Assembly: GCA_949293185.1 (NCBI GenBank)
Contig: CASFCQ010000002.1
Location: forward strand, 1 to 64,000
From: an uncultured bacterium
GTDB lineage: Bacteria; Cyanobacteriota; Vampirovibrionia; Gastranaerophilales; Gastranaerophilaceae
Length of the DNA stretch: 64,000 bases
Direction: 5' to 3'
Below, in pieces: positions 27,149 through 35,222 of this stretch (position 1 is its first letter; the number at the start of each line of letters is the position of its first letter). The notes under the pieces were generated by a model. It worked only from the letters and a program-made list of their open reading frames with translations, searched no databases and had not been told where the DNA came from. Both the position numbers and the translations under genes were made by a program.

Positions 27149-27157
27149 AAAATAAAA

Positions 27158-27418
27158 TTATAAATATTTTTTAAGTAATGCTTCCAATCTTACAGGAGAA
27201 GCCGACTCGCAGTTTTCACCGTTAATAATAACGTTTGGACCAACTGCACAGTTGTTTTCGCATCTGCTGCCCACAACTTCAATTTTTGCATCAAGCCCGT
27301 GTTCTTTTACAAAATTTTCGATATAATCGAGGTTTGCAGCATTACCTCTTGCAAAACAAGAGCTGCCCATACAAACTTTAATGGTAACAGTTTTTGTGTT
27401 TTCTTTTTCTTTTTCCAT
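27158..27418 (-). CDS. thioredoxin-fold [2Fe-2S] ferredoxin-like protein, first gene of the hydrogenase operon
   Basis: The 86-residue product (ATG at 27416-27418, AAGGAT upstream) has VCMGSSCFARG (Cx4C) and SRCENNCAVGPNV (Cx3C), the 2Fe-2S ligands of the NuoE-like thioredoxin fold. A longer frame to 27505 adds a Lys-rich leader with no family similarity. It is related to the gene at 23782, so the operon carries two such carriers, one before the sensor and one before the hydrogenase. Confidence 0.85.
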   Translation of the reverse strand: MEKEKENTKTVTIKVCMGSSCFARGNAANLDYIENFVKEHGLDAKIEVVGSRCENNCAVGPNVIINGENCESASPVRLEALLKKYL

Positions 27419-27605
27419 TTTTTTATCCTTATTAACTGTCTGCAGAATATTATTTCCTAAATATTTATGAATAGATAAAATAGTGATTTTTTTCACCCTT
27501 ACCAATATTATTTTATGTTAATTAATCTTAATTGGCAAGCGATTTTATACGAAATCGACCACATATCAAACGAGTATACAGAAATGCTTTTATAAACTTA
27601 TACAC

Positions 27606-27634
27606 TTCACAAGTTGCTATACATGTAGTAAAAT
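27606..27634 (+). promoter_or_regulatory. possible sigma70-type promoter for the gene at 27698
   Basis: TTCACA (27606-27611), a 17-base spacer and TAAAAT (27629-27634) give a plausible promoter. It implies a leader of about 57 nt before the GTG at 27698, which has only a weak ribosome binding site (AAGAGGC). Confidence 0.42.
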
Positions 27635-27697
27635 ATAAATAGAAGTGTTTCATCATCAGTTATATATAATGAAGGAATAAACTTAAGAGGCTTTGGT

Positions 27698-28090
27698 GTG
27701 TTAATAAACAGTTTTTCTAATTCTTTTTCTACTCCGCTCAGAGAAAGACAAAAACAAAAAGATGATTTAATTCAACGCAATTACAATCACATATATGCGC
27801 ACGAAATGGCACACAAAATGGCTGGCGGGTCATTTGCCGGAGCAATTTCCATTGAAAAAAATGCCGACGGAATTCCTGTTTCCGGACACGTTCCCATACA
27901 AATGCCGGTATTGGATAAAGCAAATCCTCAAAAAACTATTGATCACGCAAACACCGTGATAAAAGCAGCAATGGCGCCTTCTGATCCTTCTTCTCAGGAT
28001 TATAAGGTTGCTGCAGAGGCTGCAGATATCAAAAACAAGGCTGAATCATTAAAATCAAAAACAGGCAGCAAGCTTAACGTTATTGCTTAG
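27698..28090 (+). CDS. small SprA-related putative metalloprotease-like protein
   Basis: The 130-residue protein contains HIYAHEMAHKMAGGSFAGA, an HExxH zinc motif within the SprA-related/CJM1_0395-type pattern. The rest of that pattern follows: an A/D-G-x-P-V-x-G-H-V-P-I block (SGHVPIQMP), a TIDHANTVIKAAMAP segment and PSSQDYKVAAEAADI. There is no obvious signal peptide. The start is GTG. Known members are longer, so this is a compact form. Protease activity is inferred from the motif only. The 3' end overlaps the convergent dGTPase-like gene by 11 bases. Confidence 0.72.
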   Translation: MLINSFSNSFSTPLRERQKQKDDLIQRNYNHIYAHEMAHKMAGGSFAGAISIEKNADGIPVSGHVPIQMPVLDKANPQKTIDHANTVIKAAMAPSDPSSQDYKVAAEAADIKNKAESLKSKTGSKLNVIA

Positions 28091-29435
28091 ACATTATTGA
28101 TTCATAAGTCTTTATTGCATACTTGTCCGTCATTCCTGAAATATAATCAATTATTGCCTGTTTATAGTCTTTGGGGTTATTCAGGTCATAAATAACAGCA
28201 TTACTAAAATTATGCGGACGATACGGATTTGAGCTGTATTTGACAATCCAGTTTTTAAAATTATCGGTATATTTATTATTACAGACTTTTCCCAGCTCTT
28301 CGATTGTGTTATTTCCTCTGTAATATGCATCATAATGGTTGTAAATTGTATTAATAATATTATCGCATCCGGTTTGTGAAATACTTTTGGCATTTTGTTT
28401 CAGATAAATATTTTCATAATTATATTTTTTTATTGCATTCATTAACTCAGCTACAGGTTTTGAAAAACCTATTCCCTTTTGGGGTGATGAATTTTGGATA
28501 ATATCGTTCACAAAAAGGCTTATTAAAGAAGTATTATTTAGTTCATAATCAGAATTTGGAATATATGATTTAAGAATTTGTTTAAGATCTTTATGATTTT
28601 TGCTGTTTAATATTCCAAGTTTTGTTGCATCTTCGATATCTCTTCCAAGATATGCAATTTTGTCAGAAATTTTAACGACAACACCTTCCCAGCTATAGGG
28701 TTCAACCTGTCCTGGTGCAGTTATAGAGTATAAATCTATAACGTTATCACGCGGCTTAATAAAATTCTTATCAACCTCACCGCAATGGTTTATTATACCG
28801 TCACGCACAGCATATGTTAACCCGAGGTTATTTTCACAGCCTTTACTGTTTGGCAGGGTAAGAATTTTATCAACCATTCTGAGGCTGTTTTTTTCATGCC
28901 AAAAGTTTGGCAATCCCTCTCTCTGACAAATGTATTGAAGAGATTTTTCTCCATCATGCCCGAACGGAGAATGCCCGATATCATGCCCCATGGCGATTGT
29001 TTCTATCAAATCTTCATTGAGACCGAGTTTTTTTGATATATTTCTTGCAATATCCGAAACTTGCAAAATATGAGTACTGCGCGTCGAAACCATATCATTG
29101 TCGCAAAGAGGAAATACCTGAGTTTTAAATCGCATTCTGTCAAATCCATCCGTATGCATGATACGGTTTCTGTCGCGTTCAAAATCCGAACGTATGTCAT
29201 TGGGTTTATGTTCTATAGAAGTATATCTTTTGATTGCATTTGCCCATTTTGGATTGTTTTCAGTCATTGAACAATCTTTAAAACGAGCAAGGCTTTCTGG
29301 TGTTCCTTTAAAACATACGGTATCAACAACAGGCTGTCGAAGCAGTTTTTCAAAAGATGCAGACCGACAGATTTTCCATTGTTTTAGTTCTAAAGACCGG
29401 TTGTTATTGCTAAATTTAGAAACAGGTAATATCAT
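28080..29435 (-). CDS. dGTPase-like HD-domain triphosphohydrolase
   Basis: Dgt-type enzymes cleave dNTPs to nucleoside and triphosphate. The 451-residue product has an N-terminal extension of about 90 residues. It then shows RNRIMHTDGFDRMRFKTQVF, STRSTHILQVSDIARNI (first His) and MGHDIGHSPFGHDGE (the HD pair), GIINHCGEVD and later VVKISDKIAYLGRDIEDA (last Asp). That is the full H...HD...D set. I use the ATG at 29435 because an extended -10 (TGGTATAAC) ends six bases upstream, suggesting a leaderless message; another ATG lies six codons earlier and cannot be excluded. Neither has a ribosome binding site. Confidence 0.82.
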   Translation of the reverse strand: MILPVSKFSNNNRSLELKQWKICRSASFEKLLRQPVVDTVCFKGTPESLARFKDCSMTENNPKWANAIKRYTSIEHKPNDIRSDFERDRNRIMHTDGFDRMRFKTQVFPLCDNDMVSTRSTHILQVSDIARNISKKLGLNEDLIETIAMGHDIGHSPFGHDGEKSLQYICQREGLPNFWHEKNSLRMVDKILTLPNSKGCENNLGLTYAVRDGIINHCGEVDKNFIKPRDNVIDLYSITAPGQVEPYSWEGVVVKISDKIAYLGRDIEDATKLGILNSKNHKDLKQILKSYIPNSDYELNNTSLISLFVNDIIQNSSPQKGIGFSKPVAELMNAIKKYNYENIYLKQNAKSISQTGCDNIINTIYNHYDAYYRGNNTIEELGKVCNNKYTDNFKNWIVKYSSNPYRPHNFSNAVIYDLNNPKDYKQAIIDYISGMTDKYAIKTYESIMSKQ

Positions 29436-29441
29436 AAATAC

Positions 29442-29450
29442 GTTATACCA
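29442..29450 (-). promoter_or_regulatory. extended -10 promoter of a probable leaderless gene
   Basis: The minus strand reads TGG-TATAAC, an extended -10 element. Six bases separate it from the ATG at 29435, the same distance as in front of nrnA. No -35 hexamer of note is seen, as expected for the extended -10 type. Confidence 0.38.
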
Positions 29451-29510
29451 CATTTGTAGCAGATAGTTTTATGTTTATAAAGTTTTTGTAACAAATAACA
29501 TTAAGTAAAT

Positions 29511-30179
29511 TTAGATATACGGACATGCTCTGTAATATTTGCAATGTTTGCACATTGCTGTTTTATTGCAGTAAAAATTTGTATTTTCATTAATATTGGT
29601 AATTATTTCCAGAATCTGCATTCTATATTGCATATAAAGCTCCTGCGAGAACGGTATATTTATTCTGCTGTTTGCTGCCAGATTAAGATACTGTAAAGAA
29701 AGTTCTTCAGGCAGTGTGACAAGTTTTTTAAGCTTTAAAATTTCATACATACACAAAAGATAAAAACTCGTCTGAAATTTTACATTTTCGGGTTTAAAAC
29801 CTGAACCTGTTTTCCAGTCAAGAATAATATAGTTTCCGTCAAACTCAAACAAAGCATCAATTCTTCCGGTCAACCAGTAGTTATCAATTTTTAGATTATA
29901 CGGATATTCACTGGCTATTACTTTGTAATTTTTTATATCGCTGTTTTTGAAGTTGTACCATAAAAGCTTGTCTGATTTCGGTAGTGCTTCCACCAGTTTG
30001 GTAACATCATTGCCTTTCAAGTAATAATCAATAATGTTATGGAGATTGTTACCTGTTTTTGTTTGAGATATCGGCTCTGGTATATGAACTCTGTCTATGT
30101 AGCAAAGTTTGTATTTTTGAGGACATTCATCGTACATTTGCAGCTTCGCCAGAGTATATGTTGTTATATTATTTTGCAT
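29511..30179 (-). CDS. PD-(D/E)XK nuclease with Fe-S cysteine cluster (RecB/Cas4/AddB-like)
   Basis: The 222-residue protein has an N-terminal YDECPQKYKLCYID segment, the nuclease core with GRIDALFEFDGNYIILDWKTG (Asp and DWK of PD-(D/E)XK motifs, about residues 115-135), a Gln-containing FQTSFYLLCMY helix, and a C-terminal CKHCKYYRACPY. One upstream Cys plus three C-terminal Cys is the usual layout for a [4Fe-4S] cluster pinning the nuclease fold in AddB and Cas4. The ATG at 30179 has GGGAG upstream and overlaps the large helicase gene by 11 bases, so the two are almost certainly a functional pair. No cas genes are near. Confidence 0.85.
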   Translation of the reverse strand: MQNNITTYTLAKLQMYDECPQKYKLCYIDRVHIPEPISQTKTGNNLHNIIDYYLKGNDVTKLVEALPKSDKLLWYNFKNSDIKNYKVIASEYPYNLKIDNYWLTGRIDALFEFDGNYIILDWKTGSGFKPENVKFQTSFYLLCMYEILKLKKLVTLPEELSLQYLNLAANSRINIPFSQELYMQYRMQILEIITNINENTNFYCNKTAMCKHCKYYRACPYI

Positions 30180-33100
30180 TTTCAACTCCCAAAGATTTTT
30201 TCAAAAAGTCTTCAATCAGGCAGGATATCGTGTAATCCTTAATTTTAGAAAATCTTTTATACTTATTCGCCCCTGAGATGTAGAGCTTTTTCTTAGCTCT
30301 TGTGATTGCTACATAAAAAAGCCGTAAATTCTCCTGAGCCATAAATATTTTTAAATCTTTTTCATTTTTTTTCTTATAATTCAAATTTAAACCTTTTACC
30401 GCTTCAATAAAACGCTCTTTTGACTTAATTTTTATCTTATCTAAATCAACCTGCAGAATTTCTTCGCACAAAGCAGGGATAAATACATAATCAAACTCAT
30501 CACCTTTTGACTTGTGATAAGTCATTACATGTATTGCACTTTCTTGTTGTGACTGGTTTTCATCTTCACTAAAAAATTTAAACTTACTTAAAATAGGTCT
30601 TTTAGAAAGTTCGGCTATTCTTTCTAGCAGCAGCTCAGTGTTTTTGTATTGTTCCGACATTCGCTTTAAAAGCAGAGCTATTATATAGATATTGGATTTT
30701 TCAACATCAGTGTTGTAATAGTAATTTCCTATTTTTACTACAGTTTCTTCCAGCGTAAGCCTTGTTGTTTCAAGCCAGTAATTTAAATCCCACAACAGTT
30801 GAACAAGTGCACAAGAGTTTAAATTATCCTGCTGTTGGAGTATAAACGGGCTTTTTAGCTCTTTTATGCAGTTCAAATCTTCGTTTGTAAGGTTTAAGAT
30901 TCTTTGCTGTTTCAGTTCTTGAGCCACATTCAGAACTGTTTCATTCTGCCAGGGATGTGAAATGAATTTCAGTATAGAAAAGATAAGCGCAAATACAGCC
31001 TGATTTTCAAGGCAATCGCTTCTATTAATAACATTGTAACCGTAGTTGCCAAAAAACTGCGAGTACTCATCTATTTTGTAGTTGTTTCTCACCAGTATGG
31101 CAACAGAAGCATTTTTATCAGTTTTAAATATATTTCTTATCTGTTGAAGTATATAGGAGTTTTCATCGTTATAGTTTTCAAAAGTCTGTACATCAAGACC
31201 ATTTTTTACATCAGGATTTTTACCGGCTACCTCATGCATTTTTATGTCAAAAAAAGAATCTTTTAAATCATCATTCTTTTTTGCATAATCTATAAGTTTG
31301 TTTGCTGTTTCATAAACATCTTTTGAACATCTCTGGGAATGATTCATAGACACATTTGTGCTTGTTTGCACAAAGTGTTTAAATCCGTCTAAATCCGCAT
31401 TTGTGAAGGTAGTTGTAATTGCCTGATTGATATCACCGCAGCGTATAAGATTTTTATGTCTTTCAGAAAGTATATTCAAAAGTTTCTGTTGTATTACAGA
31501 AGAGTCCTGTGCTTCATCTTCAATTACATACCTGCATATATCCTGATAATATTTGGCAACATCTTTATTTTCTTCAAGAATTTTTACACAATAAACAAGC
31601 ATGTCATCATAATCTATAATGTTTTTACTTTTAAGGTAGTTATTGTATACATTATAAAATTTTACAAAAGTCTGCAGTTCTTTATCTTTTGTATATGGAA
31701 TTCTATCGATATCAGCAAGCTTTAACGCGGAAACTGACGTTTCGTATTTATCAAAATCATCTTGAGATAACTGCATTCTTATCATAATTTCTCTTAAAAT
31801 TTTCTGACGGAGGTTGTCGTCACAGACCTCGAAATCCGCGTTTAAGCCGGCTTTGACATAGTTGGCGTTTTCCTTCAAAATTCTCAGTGCAAGACCGTGA
31901 ATTGTTGAAATATTAGGCAATTTTTCAAGATTCGGACAAGCTTTTTTGATTCTTTCCTTAAAGTTTCTTGCAGCTGAATCCATATAAGTCATTACAAATA
32001 TATTTTCGCTTTTAACACCGCGGCTCAGGAGTTTTATTATTAATGCAAGTAAAATAGTGGTTTTCCCCGCACCCGGAACGGCAGAAATTGCCATTTTTCC
32101 TGATTTGTAATCCAGAACGGGTTTCTGGTCTTCACGCGGAGTAAATTTAAAGTCTATTTCGGATGTATCAGTTTCTTCTTTTGATATGATGTATTCTTCT
32201 ATACCGCCAAAATTTTCGTTTCCTTCCGTATCAAATAAACTTGAGAAGGAATATATCTTCTCCTGCGCAAGCAGTGCAAGTTTTCGAAGTTGTTTTTTTG
32301 TCTTTATTTGTCCCAGCATAATGTTGTCATCGTAAGTAAACTCTTTTTTACTCCACGACTTTTGAAACACCCATGCATTATACAATGTGCCGAAATCTTC
32401 TTTTGTCCATAAGGATGAACTTACATCAAGCCAGAGTTGATATTTAGTTTTCAGTGAAAAATCAATAATTTTTTGTGCTGTTGCAACAACTACGGATTTA
32501 TCGTCCAGCTCCGGAGAATAAGACGGATTCTCTGATATTATGGAATTTTCTATCTGGCTTAATATTATACGCTGCATTGATGGGTTAGCTTTTTCAGCTG
32601 CAAATACTGTTTCAAAATCCTGAATCTGTTTCATAAAAAAATTGAATTTTTCAAGCTGATGCAACTCATCAAACGACGGGGTTACAAGATTTTTGTATAT
32701 AGCAAAGACTTTTTCGGATAAAGGTAAATCTCCTTGTTTTATATAGTCTATTGTCTCTTCCAGAGCTTTGAGAGCTTTATTATACACAGGATTTTGCAAA
32801 TCAACAGCTTTTATTTCTCCTGTCTGATTGTAATGAGAAACAACCTGCAAACAATACTTAACCGGAATTTTTAGCAAACTGCTCAACAGATTACGGAGTT
32901 TTAAAACATCCGTATCATCGCCGAGAACAAGGTTCAGCAGAGTCAATGTATCCTTTACAAGAGGAGTATCCCTTAATTTTTCACTGCCGGAAAAGTAAGA
33001 AATATTGATATTTAAGGGCTTAAAGACTTCTTCCAGTGTAAACTTTAATGTGGTATCAACAATAGGGGTAACTATAGAAATCTCGTCTGCGTTGACTCCT

Positions 33101-33999
33101 TCTTTAATAAGTTCTGCAATCTTTAAAGCTGCAGCATTAAGCATTTCCAGCCTGCGGGAATAATCACAGTGATATGTTGTCAATGCAAATTCCTCACAAT
33201 TATCGAGATCGATTCTTTCTTCATCCCTAAAAATTTCTTCCAGATTTTCCACTGTTTTTATGTCTGTGTTTAAGAACCCTAAACGAGAAGCCCCGTAACG
33301 GTCATAACCGATAAAAACTTGTTTTAAATCAGGCTTTAAGTATTTTATAAAATCTAATTCAAGCTGAGTGATTTCGTCAGCATCATCTAAAATAAGATAC
33401 TCAATATCTTTAAACACACCGGATTTTTTATAAATATAACTAAAAACAGCAGCCTGTCTTATATAGTCGAATGCTCTGTATTCAAGTGTCTTTTTTTTAT
33501 AAATTTCTATTGCTTTTCTGGCGTCATCAGCAAAACTTTCCCCTAAAACGCAGCTTTTCTCTTTAACTTCATCATCAGTAAGCGCGTTATTAACAATGAG
33601 AGAATATCTTCTGAACAACTGGTGAATAAGATTGATTTTTGAGTTGTAATCACTAAAGCCGACTTCTCTTATTGCATGTCTGAAGAAGAACTGTGATATC
33701 TCAAGCCCCGTAAGATTAGGAGTAACAACATCAGCGCCAATATTAATATCGTTTTGAATATTGCACCATTCTTTAAGAATTGTGTTATAAATAAGACCGG
33801 AAAAAGTGTGTATTTGAGGATTTTCAAAATGATTAATTTTCAGTGTTTGTTTTACAGAATTAATAAATTCAGATTTTTTAAAAGAGTTTTGTAAAAGCAC
33901 AAGGATTTTATCCGCACCGATGCCATGTTCGAGCAGATTTGTGTATTCTTTGACCAGACGCCGGGTTCTGTCTGTTTTTGAACTGCCTTGTATAAGCAT
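30169..33999 (-). CDS. double UvrD/AddAB-like superfamily 1 helicase in a single chain
   Basis: The 1276-residue protein looks like two UvrD-type helicases joined. The C-terminal half (from about residue 620) is canonical: AVPGAGKTTIL (Walker A, near 640), YVIEDEAQDSS (Walker B), MNHSQRCSKDV, IHVMTYHKSKGDEFDYVFIPAL (motif V) and LRLFYVAITRAKKKLYISG (motif VI, near 1226). The N-terminal half keeps the fold but has a weak P-loop (GSSKTDRTRR) and ILDDADEITQLE near 205, like the AddB-type inactive partner. A nuclease gene overlaps its 3' end. I infer a double-strand-break resection machine of AddAB/RecBCD type. The ATG has GGGGAG upstream. Confidence 0.83.
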   Translation of the reverse strand: MLIQGSSKTDRTRRLVKEYTNLLEHGIGADKILVLLQNSFKKSEFINSVKQTLKINHFENPQIHTFSGLIYNTILKEWCNIQNDINIGADVVTPNLTGLEISQFFFRHAIREVGFSDYNSKINLIHQLFRRYSLIVNNALTDDEVKEKSCVLGESFADDARKAIEIYKKKTLEYRAFDYIRQAAVFSYIYKKSGVFKDIEYLILDDADEITQLELDFIKYLKPDLKQVFIGYDRYGASRLGFLNTDIKTVENLEEIFRDEERIDLDNCEEFALTTYHCDYSRRLEMLNAAALKIAELIKEGVNADEISIVTPIVDTTLKFTLEEVFKPLNINISYFSGSEKLRDTPLVKDTLTLLNLVLGDDTDVLKLRNLLSSLLKIPVKYCLQVVSHYNQTGEIKAVDLQNPVYNKALKALEETIDYIKQGDLPLSEKVFAIYKNLVTPSFDELHQLEKFNFFMKQIQDFETVFAAEKANPSMQRIILSQIENSIISENPSYSPELDDKSVVVATAQKIIDFSLKTKYQLWLDVSSSLWTKEDFGTLYNAWVFQKSWSKKEFTYDDNIMLGQIKTKKQLRKLALLAQEKIYSFSSLFDTEGNENFGGIEEYIISKEETDTSEIDFKFTPREDQKPVLDYKSGKMAISAVPGAGKTTILLALIIKLLSRGVKSENIFVMTYMDSAARNFKERIKKACPNLEKLPNISTIHGLALRILKENANYVKAGLNADFEVCDDNLRQKILREIMIRMQLSQDDFDKYETSVSALKLADIDRIPYTKDKELQTFVKFYNVYNNYLKSKNIIDYDDMLVYCVKILEENKDVAKYYQDICRYVIEDEAQDSSVIQQKLLNILSERHKNLIRCGDINQAITTTFTNADLDGFKHFVQTSTNVSMNHSQRCSKDVYETANKLIDYAKKNDDLKDSFFDIKMHEVAGKNPDVKNGLDVQTFENYNDENSYILQQIRNIFKTDKNASVAILVRNNYKIDEYSQFFGNYGYNVINRSDCLENQAVFALIFSILKFISHPWQNETVLNVAQELKQQRILNLTNEDLNCIKELKSPFILQQQDNLNSCALVQLLWDLNYWLETTRLTLEETVVKIGNYYYNTDVEKSNIYIIALLLKRMSEQYKNTELLLERIAELSKRPILSKFKFFSEDENQSQQESAIHVMTYHKSKGDEFDYVFIPALCEEILQVDLDKIKIKSKERFIEAVKGLNLNYKKKNEKDLKIFMAQENLRLFYVAITRAKKKLYISGANKYKRFSKIKDYTISCLIEDFLKKSLGVENAK

Positions 34000-34164
34000 A
34001 TTACTCCCCGATGTTATATTGTAACATTTAAAATTATTAACAAATGTTAAGATAATTTTTTATTTTAGGCAATCCGCTAAGATAAATTGTTTTTATATAA
34101 ATGTAAGGTTAGATTAATAAGGTTATGTACCCGCAAAAGGGTAAATTAATTTTGGAGGTCGGTT

Positions 34165-35043
34165 ATGAACGGTATATCATCAGCAGGATTTTACGGTTAT
34201 CCTAATCCGTACCAGATGACGGCAACTGCAACAGCATCGGGTAACGGTTTAACTGAATTAAATTCGGGATTTTACCAGCACTTTGGTTTGGGTAATGTTC
34301 CTGTTTACGATGTATCAATTAACGGTGCTATGGGAGGTATGACAAATCCTTATGCAATGGGAATGGGTATGTACGGAATGAATCCGCAATACTGGCCACA
34401 GTATCTCAAGTATATGAATATGGATTATAAAGACCGCCTTGCATATGATTACGACCTTAGAAACATAGCCAGAGAACAATACTATCAGGAAGGTAAAGAT
34501 GCCAAAAACTACGCATCTGCAACTGACGGCTTGACAGGTTCAATCAGAGAAGCTTGCAATGCATTGCAGACAGTAGTTATAGAAGGTGAATCAGATCAGA
34601 TTGTTGAACAGTTTGAACGAATTGTTAACACATTGAGACAATCTCCGTTATATACAAGATTACAACAAGAGTTTAAAGACAATCCTGCAATGCTCGAAAT
34701 GACTTTGAGAAACTGTGCAAAAGAACAGTTCCATGCAGTAACGGGTCAGGATTTGAAAGCAATGATACAGCAAAACTGCGACGGAACTTTAGCAAACTCT
34801 TTCTGGAATACTATTACATTCGGCAATGCTCAAAGATATTCAACAGAAGAAGTTATTGCAAAAATCGAAGGTTCGGAAGCTCCGAAATCAGAAAAGACAA
34901 AAGCATTAGCAGGAAAAATCGGCGGTGCTACAGCAACAACCGGTACAGGTGCAGCTATCGGATTCCTGGTAGGCGGTCCTATCGGTGCGGTAGTCGGCGG
35001 TGCTGCAGGTCTTATTGCAGGTATCATCGGTGCTAACTGCTAA
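34165..35043 (+). CDS. unknown protein with C-terminal glycine zipper
   Basis: This 292-residue protein is not recognised. Residues 1-100 are rich in Gly, Tyr, Met and Asn (GMGMYGMNPQYWPQYLKYM). Residues 100-245 are predicted helical (IREACNALQTVVIEGESDQI). The last 45 residues form a glycine zipper (GTGAAIGFLVGGPIGAVVGGAAG), which often inserts in or associates with membranes. There is no signal peptide, so it may be cytoplasmic or exported by another route. GGAGG lies seven to eight bases before the ATG. A leader of about 75 nt precedes it, and a strong terminator follows, so it is monocistronic. Confidence 0.75.
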   Translation: MNGISSAGFYGYPNPYQMTATATASGNGLTELNSGFYQHFGLGNVPVYDVSINGAMGGMTNPYAMGMGMYGMNPQYWPQYLKYMNMDYKDRLAYDYDLRNIAREQYYQEGKDAKNYASATDGLTGSIREACNALQTVVIEGESDQIVEQFERIVNTLRQSPLYTRLQQEFKDNPAMLEMTLRNCAKEQFHAVTGQDLKAMIQQNCDGTLANSFWNTITFGNAQRYSTEEVIAKIEGSEAPKSEKTKALAGKIGGATATTGTGAAIGFLVGGPIGAVVGGAAGLIAGIIGANC

Positions 35044-35137
35044 TAATAAAATAATTTCGGATACAATATTTTTGATTTAATAAGTGATTTTAAAAAGCTA
35101 ACCAATATTTTTATATTCCGACTATAACTAACCAAAC

Positions 35138-35172
35138 AAAAAAGCTTTTACCTGTATGGTAAAGGCTTTTTG
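35138..35172 (+). terminator. intrinsic terminator
   Basis: AAAAAGCTTTTACC and GGTAAAGGCTTTTT form a long stem with a short loop and one G-U pair, followed by Ts. It lies about 95 bases after the stop of the glycine-zipper gene and 50 bases before the purD-like gene. Confidence 0.82.
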
Positions 35173-35222
35173 TTACAAAAAATTTATGTTATAAAATATT
35201 ATATAGGGAAAAAGGAAATTAT

